Assembly: GCF_001886715.1 (NCBI RefSeq)
Contig: NZ_CP018082.1
Location: 744,001 to 808,000, forward strand
Reading direction: 5' to 3'
From: Nocardia mangyaensis
Lineage (GTDB): Bacteria; Actinomycetota; Actinomycetes; Mycobacteriales; Mycobacteriaceae
DNA: 64,000 nucleotides
Of this stretch, positions 60,401 through 64,000 are shown piece by piece. Position 1 is the stretch's first letter. Each line of letters starts with the position of its first letter. Made by a program: the position numbers and the translations under genes. The notes under the pieces are model-generated. The model did no database searches. It was not told where the DNA came from and saw only the letters and a program-made list of their open reading frames with translations.

Positions 60401-62527
60401 ACCTACCCGCACGGGCCCGGCGACGTGGTGTTGCACAAGACCCCGGTCACCTTCGACATCGCCACCTGGGAACTGCTGTGGCCCTTGCAGACCGGCGCGA
60501 CCGTGGTGATCGCCGAACCCGACGGCCACCGCGACCCGGCCTATCTGGCTCGGGTGATCGCCGAACGTGCCGTCACCACGGTGCACTTCGTGCCGTCGAT
60601 GCTCGACGCGTTCCTCGCCGAATCCGGTGGTGCCGAATTCCCTTCGCTGCGAAGAGTGTTCGCCGCCGGTGAAGCGCTGTCGTCGTCGACCGCGCGGCGC
60701 TCCGGTCAGGTGCTGGCCGGGGTGGAGCTGATCAACTGGTACGGGCCCGCCGAGGCCACCGTCGTCACCGCTGCGCCCGCTGAACCGGCTGCCGCCGTGA
60801 GCATTCCGATCGGCGCACCCGTCGCCAACACCCGGGTGCACGTGCTCGATCGTCAGCTGCGTCCCGTGCCGCCCGGCACGGCGGGCGAGCTGTACCTCGA
60901 AGGCGTGCAGCTGGCCCGCGGCTATCTGGGCGCACCGGCGCTCACGGCCGAGCGGTTCGTCGCCCATTCCGGTGGCGGGCGGCTCTACCGCACCGGTGAC
61001 GTGGTTCGCTGGACCGCCGACAAGAGCCTGGAATACCTGGGGCGCAGCGACTTCCAGGTGAAGTTGCGCGGGCAGCGAATCGAACTCGGCGAGATCGAGG
61101 CGGTGCTGCGCGAGCATCCCGCGGTCCGCCACGCCGCCGTCGCGCTCGTGCACGGGTCGACCGGTGACCGGCTGGTCGGCTACGTGGTGCCGGCCGAAGC
61201 GGCCGGGCCCGCAGGGCACGCGACCGGTACCGGTCCGAACCCGGAGACGGCCCCCACGCACCGGACGGGATACTCGATCGCCGTCGGCGTCACCGCCGTG
61301 GACGAGACCGCGCTGCTCGCCCACGTCCGCGCGGCGCTGCCCTCCTCCATGGTCCCCTCGACCCTGGTGACCTTGCCTGCCCTGCCGCTCAACGCCAGCG
61401 GCAAGCTCGACCGCAAGGCACTGCCGGTCCCCGCCGTCACCTCCCGCCCCTACCGGCCGCCGACGACCCCGCTGCAACGCGCGGTCGCCGAGGTCTACGC
61501 CGACGTGCTCGGCGCGGGCAAGGTCGGCCTGGACGACGACTTCTTCGAACTCGGCGGCAACTCGCTGGTGGCCACCAAGGCGATCAGCAGGCTGCGCACC
61601 AGGATCGGCGCCGAGGTACGGGTGCAGTGGTTCTTCACCGACGCCACCGTCGAGGCACTGGCCGCCCGGATCGACGCCACCCAGTCCGGCACCGGCGACT
61701 ACGACCTCGAATCCGACGACGCCCTCGGCGTGCTGCTGACCATCCGCAACCGGGTGCCACACGGCACCGAGGCCGGGGGCCCGCTGTTCTGCATCCACCC
61801 GATGTACGGCCTGTCCTGGTGCTACGCCGGACTGGCCCAGTACCTCCCCGCGCGACGGCCGATCTTCGGCCTGCAGTCACCCGCGCTGAGCGAAGCGGGT
61901 TACCTGCCCGGCACCCTCGCCGAGATGGCGCGCCGCTACGCCGCCGAGATCAGGGCCGAGCAGCCGCACGGTCCGTACCGCCTGATGGGCTGGTCGCTGG
62001 GCGGTGTGCTCGCCCACGCCGTCGCCACCGAGCTGCAGGCGTCGGGGGAGCGGGTCTCGCTGCTGGCCATGCTCGACTCGCACCCCGATATCGACGTCCC
62101 CGATTTCCACACCGCGGTGCGCGACGCGCTCGCCGAACTCGGCGTCGACATCAGCGCCGCGCTGCCCACCGCGGGCGTGCGCGAACTCAGCGAGGACGGG
62201 CTGGCCGCCCTGCACGCGATCATCCCGGCCAACATGGCCGTGCTCACTCCCGAACGGGTGCGCCGGATCTATCGCAGCGCCGTGCGCTCGGCCGAACTGA
62301 TCGCCGAGCACCGGCCCGCGGTGTTCCGGGGCAGGCTCGAGTACTTCAGCGCGCTCGGACACGAGACGGCGGCGCGCAATTGGGCCCCGTATGTCGACGG
62401 CGAGATCCGCGATCGCCCGGTCGCGGTGGTGCATGATCAGATGACCTCGCCGCAGGCGCTGGCCGAGATCGGTCCGTGCCTGGCCGAGCTGCTCGACGCG
62501 GGTGACCGGGCGACCGGGTCACGATGA
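45488..62527 (+). CDS. NRPS4: five-module synthetase with E-type domain and thioesterase
   Basis: 5679 aa from GTG 45488 (SD GGAGGG); the frame from 45437 has no such signal. Order: A1 (core 178)-T1 (Ser565)-C1 (HHITADG 755)-A2 (1240)-T2 (Ser1631)-C2 (HHIAADA 1825)-A3 (2309)-T3 (Ser2757)-C3 (HHISADG 2954)-A4 (3443)-T4 (GGDSI, Ser3859)-E-type domain (about 3905-4350)-C4 (HHILIDG 4483, D-type)-A5 (4944)-T5 (Ser5359)-TE (GWSLGG, Ser5503). The E domain lacks its His pair (ANSLVLDEVSW at 4033). Codes by eye: A1 D-A-L-F-T-G-C-I-V, A2 D-V-W-D-F-I-L-V-S (close to NRPS1 A2), A3 D-L-W-T-L-I-L-V-S (close to NRPS2 A2), A4 D-A-M-F-V-G-G-I-M, A5 D-I-W-H-F-A-W-V-V. It terminates line II. Confidence 0.95.
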   Translation: MTRASRTSGARARQRGKSLPQLLSVAVESNPDGLALSWSDGVSVPVRWTYAELDERANRLARLLIARGIGPEDIVAIGIPRSPESVLAMWAITKAGAAFLPVDPNYPPARVTHMLADAGAVLGLAVGSAVDRLPGTVDWLCLDHEPVRRAADEQSGDPVTFADRVRPLRLAHPAYVVYTSGSTGLPKGVVVTHAGLAGYSAEQRAHYSIESSSRTLHFASPSFDAAVLELLMAVGAAATMVVVPAGILGGAELAEVLRREAVTHMFITAAALASIDPTGLHELVVVTAGGEACPPEAVRRWATELPSGTRRFHDCYGPTETTIVTNISAPLAAGDPVNIGPPLRGVTEYVLDERLVRVPDGMIGELYIAGNELARGYHRQPALTAARFVTDPFDPAGGRMYRTGDLVRRRVDGAIEYVGRNDFQVKVRGFRIELGEIDTVLAAHDSVDFAVTVGHELDNGTTILAGYVHPAPGARIDLEQVLDHAKAGLPAHMVPTALTVLDTIPLTPVGKLDRAALPAPTLRANEFRAPSGAMEELVAHLFTELLAPAEPIGADDDFFALGGNSLLATQAAARLGAELSARVPAGHLFESPTVAGLAELLEPLKGAGGQAAPTRRERPEVIPLSPAQRRMWFLNQFDPSSTAETIPFALRLTGPFDPRALHHALADLVARHESLRTWYPVLDGGEAGDGGGHQVVLPIAEAVPDVLLDSLTEDELPLWLAEFAGTGFDVAAQVPLRVALAELGPREHVLAVALHHITADGASLAPLLRDLLGAYLARRNRSRPSWQPLPVQYADYTLWHQELLGAEGDPDSVAAQQISFWRTELSGLPDRLDLPTDRPRPPVFTGRGAEFGFRIPASVHTALAALAQRSGTSEFMVVHAAFAVLLSRVAHTDDIAIGTPVAGRGARELDDLIGMFVNTLVLRSHVDPAASFAELLRATKRADIAAFANADLPFERLVELLDPVRSQAHHPLFQVALFFQNLDLPNLRLPGLDAEPVEFGGTVARFDLQLTIVPGADPTEPMAASFTYATDLFDAESIGALAARFVRLLDVASAAADTAVADIDLLTPAEREQTLVAWNGTGHPVTPELMLDPYRRAVQAHPDATALVYEGEELTYRQFDERVNAIARLLIQAGVGPEGLVGLAIRRSPELVVGMYAVLAAGGAYVPLDPDHPAERIGYILDTARPACVLSTRADAIEVPVDTELLLLDELDLGGVPVDPVRPAELRSPLRGEHPAYVIFTSGSTGKPKGVAISHAAIHNQLVWMLAKYPLALGDVYLQKTATTFDVSLWGYSMPLRVGAKLVLATPDGHRDPAYLIELIAEHRVTVTDFVPSMLTVFAAHAAPGSLPSLREVFVIGEALPPETVDAMAAVSSARLHNLYGPTEAAVSVTYWPARAGARSVPIGLPQWNTRVYVLDSRLRPVPPGIAGELYLAGDQLARGYVARPGLTADRFVADPFGAAQRMYRTGDLVVWRRPTASAPHRLDYLGRIDFQVKFRGQRIELGEIETALLGHDSVSQAVALVVATELGDQLVAYVVPAPGFAADPDRLRAAVSKTLPVYMVPASITVLDELPLNASGKLDRKALPAPRFTARAFRAPSTAQERLVAELFGEVLGRNDIGADDDFFALGGNSLIATRLVARLSAATGDRVAVRTLFETPTVAGLAAVVDPEGATASTSGLGTLARPDELPLSPAQRRMWFLNRFDQGGGAGAAAYNLPFALRLTGSLDVVALGAALRDVLARHEVLRTIYPDTGDGPIQRVLPAEEVGLDVSAHRVDPAELVDQVGTLAATAFDVTAEVPLRVRLLDITGSGPDAPTEYVLAVVVHHIAADASSMPPLVRDVTTAYLARAAGRAPDWAALPVQYADYALWQLDRLGAEDDAESTAAQQIAFWRDELAGLPDLLELPADRPRPAVASLLGGRVPVRVDAATHAELARIAKDSGATVFMVLHTAFAVLLARLAGTADVAVGTPVAGRGERELDDLIGMFVNTVVLRTRYDGGTAFTDLLAAQRAADLAAFAAADVPFERLVEVLDPPRSTARHPLFQVGLSFQNVDRAALELPGLRIAPVSADLAVSQFDLHLIVGDGYDAEGTPTGIEGFFTYATDLFDAETVAAFADRLTLLLDAVVREPGVVVGDVDLRTAAERAAEITSGAADLAMPGGTLAELPVRARPEAVALVADLPEGRLEITYAAFEARVNRLARHLISLGVGPESLVALALPRSIDLVVAMFAVTRSGGAYVPIDPDQPADRTDYILHTAAPICVLSNGFRTDAAPVVRVDHPAVESADSAPITDDDRRAPLRPDNTAYVIFTSGSTGRPKGVAVPHAAVVNQLQWLRGEFGTGSADVFLLKTPATFDLSVWEFWSAAACGGRLVIAAPDGHRDPAYLDVLIADAGVTTLTAVPSLLDTLVGYWDARSSSAQGSATRAEQRNPAHGEVSSSSAWALPGIPARGGASARESSPAEVSSSGQPLVRILAIGEALPGALAQRLLKALPGTRIDNLYGPTEAAVSITDHRVTAADVLSVPIGTPEWNSRAYVLDERLRPVPPGVRGELYLAGVQLARGYLRKAALSAERFVADPFEPGARMYRTGDLVTRGAVYPVAGAAGGTAGGELNYLGRTDFQIKVRGFRVEPGEVEAALLALPGVVEAAVLARTDGHLGDRLVAYVVGTELDVAQAKSALRATLPAYLVPDAFVVLDALPRTVNGKLDRTALPAPAVEAATFRAPATPTEQLIAGVYAQILEVEAVGADDDFFALGGNSLLATRAAARIGAALDRTVGVRLLFEAPTVSDLALRVHRSVAAAARPLVARPRPDRVPLSLAQHRMWLLNQLDPDATVYNIPAAIRLTGALDIAALTLAVGDLFGRHEVLRTRYPDHGDGPEQEVLAPSAVHIDLTPVPVAADPATNNASRADALLGALTDEVRRTVATGFDVTVDPPVRLRLLRLGADDHVLVFVAHHISADGFSMGPLTRDLVLAYTARTAGAPPAWSPLPLQYADYAVWQRDSLGDEADPTSPAAAQLAYWRTELDGLPEEIALPSDRPRPAMQSFAGATSNFEIDADLHAASAALARAEGVTVFMVVQAAFAVLLARLGGVDDVAIGTPIAGRGARELDDLIGMFVNTLVLRSRVDEDAPFTELLTKTRDTDLRAFAHADVPFERVVDAVQPARSAGRHPLFQVALSFENLAPVALDLPGITVGALDARTAEAKFDLLLTLRELPGNGGIQAEFTYATDLFDAATVDGFAARFTRVLTAVTTDPETTVGAIDLLAPAEFTAQTTFAGPGAEPERTLAQLMDAAVRANPSGLAVRGDGRGFTYADLDAAANQLARGLIARGAGPEAAVAVAIRRSPESVLAVWAIARTGAVIVPIDPGYPAERITHMVADSGAVFGVTLAAELAGLPTLPGEGDWLALDDAAVTAEVAGYASVSLREIELRAQPRTDNAAYMIYTSGSTGLPKGVVVTHAGLANFCAEQKDRYRLDTTSRALAFASPSFDASMLELLLALGGAGTLVVAPAGSVGGAELAELIRAEGVTHTFLTPTVLATLDPESVPGLRALVVGGEHVPADLAARWNTVPQRHFHNGYGPTEATIMTTISAPLLPGEAVHMGGPIRGVRALVLDSRLRPVPDGVTGELYLGGIQLARGYQDRPGLTAARFIADPYPLADEAARIRSASALTASDRSAPTSSVAGSTHSTITPGARLYRTGDLVRRRGDVLEFLGRNDFQVKVRGLRIELGEIDAVLAAAPGVAWVTTLGRDTDSGATMLVSYVLAEPGERLNSAELTALAGQVLPDYMVPAAIVVLDELPLTPAGKLDRRALPDPTAARGEHRPPRTPAERAVARVIGEVLGRDRVGLDDDFFALGGDSITAIQVVARAGAGGVTLRPRDLFDARTVAALADRAELTADAARGPAALPLTATAAALIEAGQAAVEPRAVLLEVPADCPDEAVATVAAAVMNQHPMLWALLDRTGDTPVLRIPPPEERIGDAFRRLAAADGEASLPVDDIVAAAAAALDPDEGRNIHFVLTGDGTGSSTLVVVANSLVLDEVSWRTVVDQLTTAWSRGRHAAPAAPDAGLGDLVRRLADYPATVKARAEREYWHRAIRSRADESADLRQRNRVSLSITGEGTAAVSTVAEAYHATVDEVALTAAAIALQTAADSDAARAIGTVVRLRADQRLLGKPHAENVVGGFTTDYPLALRLDGVDISDALVGGPAAGTALAQIKELRRAVPAHGAGFGLLRYLDTEAADSVRALDRGRFAVRFRDLRPAKVHTDVAADDLALVLTVDATDDGLVVRFDYATAVLTADAVKGFAEHWIRALGGLAEHGLRPGAGGFTPSDFPLVRLGQTELTRLVRRYPLLGDVWPVTPLQSGMLFHALLAENSVDPYITQFVLDLDPAVEDERLHQAAQAVLDRHDNLRVAFATDAAGTPLQVVVDDLDVPWQVIDADDETYQRIRTADLAKHFDMATAPLLRFTLVRTPGRAHLLVTSHHILIDGWSTPLLLQELLTAYAVGGRSRRLPKPAPYRDYLAWLVEQDLDAARQAWRTALTGLAEPTPLAPVDQGREIATGTGETGFELAPADTTALSELAAGLGVTLNTVVQAAWGLLIARLVDRDDVVFGATVSGRPATLAGVERMVGLFLNAIPVRVRLRPGDTVAELLRRLQDEQAALLDHHYLGLGEIQEIAGIDALFDSLVVFESFPVDRAGLAQAASGSAAVTGMDAANGTHYPLTVQVVADGQLRVSVKYLRDVFGADTAIALAQRLSMLLARFAGDPRARLAEIDVLLAEERATLAAVNATDAPELLDEATLLSLFDAQVARTPNATALVDGETAYTYTEFDDRQRALATALRAHGAGPNTLVAIAMRRGIDLVTAIYAVLRTGAAYVPVDPDHPAERTERVLTAAAPVCVLTTSTTGFGTAAGAPVVEIDTLATGSSTEFAAPRPDELAYVIHTSGSTGIPKGVMLTHRQLVNQFRWAQRTYPHGPGDVVLHKTPVTFDIATWELLWPLQTGATVVIAEPDGHRDPAYLARVIAERAVTTVHFVPSMLDAFLAESGGAEFPSLRRVFAAGEALSSSTARRSGQVLAGVELINWYGPAEATVVTAAPAEPAAAVSIPIGAPVANTRVHVLDRQLRPVPPGTAGELYLEGVQLARGYLGAPALTAERFVAHSGGGRLYRTGDVVRWTADKSLEYLGRSDFQVKLRGQRIELGEIEAVLREHPAVRHAAVALVHGSTGDRLVGYVVPAEAAGPAGHATGTGPNPETAPTHRTGYSIAVGVTAVDETALLAHVRAALPSSMVPSTLVTLPALPLNASGKLDRKALPVPAVTSRPYRPPTTPLQRAVAEVYADVLGAGKVGLDDDFFELGGNSLVATKAISRLRTRIGAEVRVQWFFTDATVEALAARIDATQSGTGDYDLESDDALGVLLTIRNRVPHGTEAGGPLFCIHPMYGLSWCYAGLAQYLPARRPIFGLQSPALSEAGYLPGTLAEMARRYAAEIRAEQPHGPYRLMGWSLGGVLAHAVATELQASGERVSLLAMLDSHPDIDVPDFHTAVRDALAELGVDISAALPTAGVRELSEDGLAALHAIIPANMAVLTPERVRRIYRSAVRSAELIAEHRPAVFRGRLEYFSALGHETAARNWAPYVDGEIRDRPVAVVHDQMTSPQALAEIGPCLAELLDAGDRATGSR
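57200..58537 (+). other. Degenerate epimerization domain in NRPS4
   Basis: An E-domain fold is recognisable from REYWHRAI, NVVGGFTTDYPL and VPAHGAGFGLLRYL. However, the HHxxxDxxSW motif reads ANSLVLDEVSW, and the EGHGRE motif is absent (ADQRLLGKPHAE at that place). It is predicted to be catalytically dead. Confidence 0.8.
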
Positions 62528-62690
62528 CAGCGCTGGTGCTGATGAGGCATGATGTGACCGCACTGTTGTAGCGATTACTACTTTTGTACCAACCGCATAA
62601 CACGTAGGGTCTGGCGTGGTGCAAGACGTGCCCTGGGTGACAGGTCGCGGACCGAGTTGGAATTCGAGACGAAGCGAAGGTGCGAAATTG

Positions 62691-63755
62691 ATGCGTCGGC
62701 ACACCCGACGTCGTGGCTCCCGTGCCGCGGCGATGATCGCGGCAATGGCAGTGGCCGCCGGATTGATGTCCGGTCTCGGCGTCGCACCGGCCTCGGCTGA
62801 CCCGATCATCGATTCCGGGAGCCTGCTCGCGAACCCTGTCGCCCCGGACGGCTCCAAGATCGTCAAGGCCGAGGTGAAGGACTCGCGCAGCCTGCGGCTG
62901 CACGTGTACTCCGCGGCCATGGACCAGAACATCATCGTCGACGTGCAGCGCCCGGCCGACGCCTCGGTCCCGCGCCCCACCCTGTACCTGCTCAACGGTG
63001 CGGGCGGCGGCGAGGATTCGGCGTCCTGGGTCGCCAAGACCGACGCGCTCGAGTTCCTCGGCGACAAGAACGTCAACGTCATCCAGCCGATCGGCGGCGC
63101 CTGGAGCTACTACACCGACTGGATCCACGACGATCCGGTCGTCGGCCGCAACAAGTGGAAGACCTTCTTCACCGAGGAGCTGCCCCCGCTGGTCGACGGG
63201 GCGCTGGGCACCAACGGTGTGAACGCCATCGCCGGTCTGTCCACCTCGGGTACCACCGTGCTCGCGCTGCCCATCGCCAAGCCCGGCCTGTACAAGGCCG
63301 CGGCGGCCTACTCCGGCTGCGCGCAGACCTCCGATCCGATCGGCTCGGAGTTCGTCAAGGTCACGGTCGAGACCTGGGGCGGCGGCGACACCATGAACAT
63401 GTGGGGCCCGCAGGGCTCGGAGGAGTGGGTCAAGAACGACCCCTATGTCAACGCCGAGGGTCTGCGTGGTCTGGATCTCTACATCTCCAGTGGCAACGGT
63501 CTGCCCGGCCCGTACGACACCCTCGACGGCGAGTACGCGCTGCCGGGCGCCTATGGCCTGGCCAACCAGATCGTCATCGGCGGCATCATCGAGGCGGGCA
63601 CCAACTACTGCACGCACAACCTGGCCAACCGGCTCGAGGAGCTGGGTATCCCGGCCACCTTCAACTTCCGTCCCAACGGCACCCACTCGTGGGGCTACTG
63701 GAAGGACGAGCTGAAGCTGTCGTGGCCGACCCTGGCCCGCGGCCTCGGCCTGTAG
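62691..63755 (+). CDS. Antigen 85-like mycolyltransferase/esterase
   Basis: 354-aa secreted alpha/beta-hydrolase. The start at ATG 62691 has the SD GAAGG; the open frame upstream to 62616 is not needed. Signal peptide: RRHTRRRGSRAAAMIAAMAV then a hydrophobic core and cleavage after APASA. The nucleophile elbow GLSTSG gives Ser184, with a probable catalytic His near 332 in THSWGYW. The pattern (YLLNGAGGGEDSASW, VIQPIGGAWSYYTDW) is that of antigen 85 and corynebacterial mycolyltransferases, which move mycolic acids onto trehalose and arabinogalactan in the cell envelope. It lies 163 bp after NRPS4 on the same strand but reads as an independent gene. Confidence 0.88.
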   Translation: MRRHTRRRGSRAAAMIAAMAVAAGLMSGLGVAPASADPIIDSGSLLANPVAPDGSKIVKAEVKDSRSLRLHVYSAAMDQNIIVDVQRPADASVPRPTLYLLNGAGGGEDSASWVAKTDALEFLGDKNVNVIQPIGGAWSYYTDWIHDDPVVGRNKWKTFFTEELPPLVDGALGTNGVNAIAGLSTSGTTVLALPIAKPGLYKAAAAYSGCAQTSDPIGSEFVKVTVETWGGGDTMNMWGPQGSEEWVKNDPYVNAEGLRGLDLYISSGNGLPGPYDTLDGEYALPGAYGLANQIVIGGIIEAGTNYCTHNLANRLEELGIPATFNFRPNGTHSWGYWKDELKLSWPTLARGLGL

Positions 63756-63769
63756 TTCACCGGCTCGAC

Positions 63770-63806
63770 GAAACCGCCTCGGTCGTGACCGGGGCGGTTT
63801 CCTTTG
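63770..63806 (+). terminator. Terminator of the mycolyltransferase gene
   Basis: GAAACCGCC / GGCGGTTTC stem, extended inward by TCGGTC/GACCGG, followed by CTTTG. Confidence 0.8.
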
Positions 63807-63925
63807 TCGACCTACCTCTCGACGTTTGCGAATTGTGGTTAACTTAGGTTGACTGTTCCGACGCCGTCACCCCGGCGGCGCCCGAATGGTCGAGAACCCT
63901 GGTTCGCGGAACGGAAAGTGAGTGC

Positions 63926-64000
63926 ATGGTCGCCGATCGCAGTGAGGCCGAACGCGCCTGCGAGCCGACCACCGCGGCGGCGCGGGTCGTGCGCCGCAGG
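63926..64000 (+). CDS. Start of a further gene (truncated by window end)
   Basis: ATG 63926 with GGAAAG upstream opens a frame that runs off the window after 25 codons (MVADRSEAERACEPTTAAAR, then VVRRR). Too short to classify. The end of the segment resembles the start of some siderophore-interacting FAD-binding proteins, and TTAGGTTGAC at 63844-63853 resembles half of an IdeR iron box; both hints are weak. Confidence 0.4.
   Translation, partial: MVADRSEAERACEPTTAAARVVRRR

Noticed and set aside
24306..62527. NRPS product as a classical siderophore
   Set aside because: No heterocyclisation domain, salicylate or dihydroxybenzoate genes, or ornithine hydroxylase in the window; evidence is too thin.

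Overview
The window is high-GC actinobacterial DNA, most likely from a mycolic-acid producer of the Nocardiaceae (Nocardia or a close relative). Evidence: an antigen-85-type mycolyltransferase with a signal peptide at the right end, a DsbF/Mpt53-like plus CcdA-like pair at the left end, FadD/FadE-type genes, several leaderless gene starts with TANNNT -10 boxes, and four giant NRPS genes that begin directly with an adenylation domain behind an Arg-rich N-terminus. The species assignment is inference.

Layout. (1) 1-1518: secreted thioredoxin-like lipoprotein and CcdA-like membrane protein. (2) 1613-14689: a probable 13-kb genomic island in the 3' end of a tRNA-Arg(CCT) gene. A 17-bp copy of the tRNA 3' end (1613-1629) repeats the one inside the intact tRNA (14673-14689), and a truncated tyrosine integrase lies beside the tRNA. 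Cargo: a 655-aa internally duplicated unknown protein, small unknown genes, an HTH protein with no normal start codon at the likely N-terminus, a 567-aa unknown protein, and a cassette of flavoprotein, HTH/TPR regulator, zinc-ribbon adenylate-kinase-like NTPase, radical SAM/SPASM enzyme, cupin-like protein, Nudix hydrolase and VOC protein. (3) 14757-24122: chromosomal housekeeping and metabolism: a lipoprotein, a VapBC toxin-antitoxin pair, a membrane protein, an acyl-CoA dehydrogenase divergent from its probable TetR regulator, an ArsR regulator, an acyl-CoA ligase, an SCO5389-like protein, a nitronate monooxygenase-like enzyme and an M23 peptidase. (4) 24306-62527: four consecutive NRPS genes on the + strand. 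(5) 62691-64000: mycolyltransferase and the start of one more gene.

The NRPS genes look like two tandem, related assembly lines. Line I is NRPS1 (A-T-C-A-T-C-psiA) followed by NRPS2 (A-T-C-A-T-TE): four modules. Line II is NRPS3 (A-T-C-A-T-C-psiA) followed by NRPS4 (A-T-C-A-T-C-A-T-C-A-T-E-C-A-T-TE): seven modules. In both lines the module at the protein junction is split between C and A, and the upstream protein ends in a degenerate N-terminal A-domain fragment of about 265 aa (psiA) lacking the ATP-binding loop. The next protein then starts with a complete A domain. This repeated pseudo-A tail is the most unusual feature of the window and may be a docking element. Other oddities are a 3 x 26-residue repeat in the hinge of one A domain, an epimerization domain that has lost its catalytic histidines yet precedes a D-type condensation domain, and altered C-domain active-site motifs. 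No MbtH, transporter, PPTase or tailoring gene is seen in the window, and the product is unknown.
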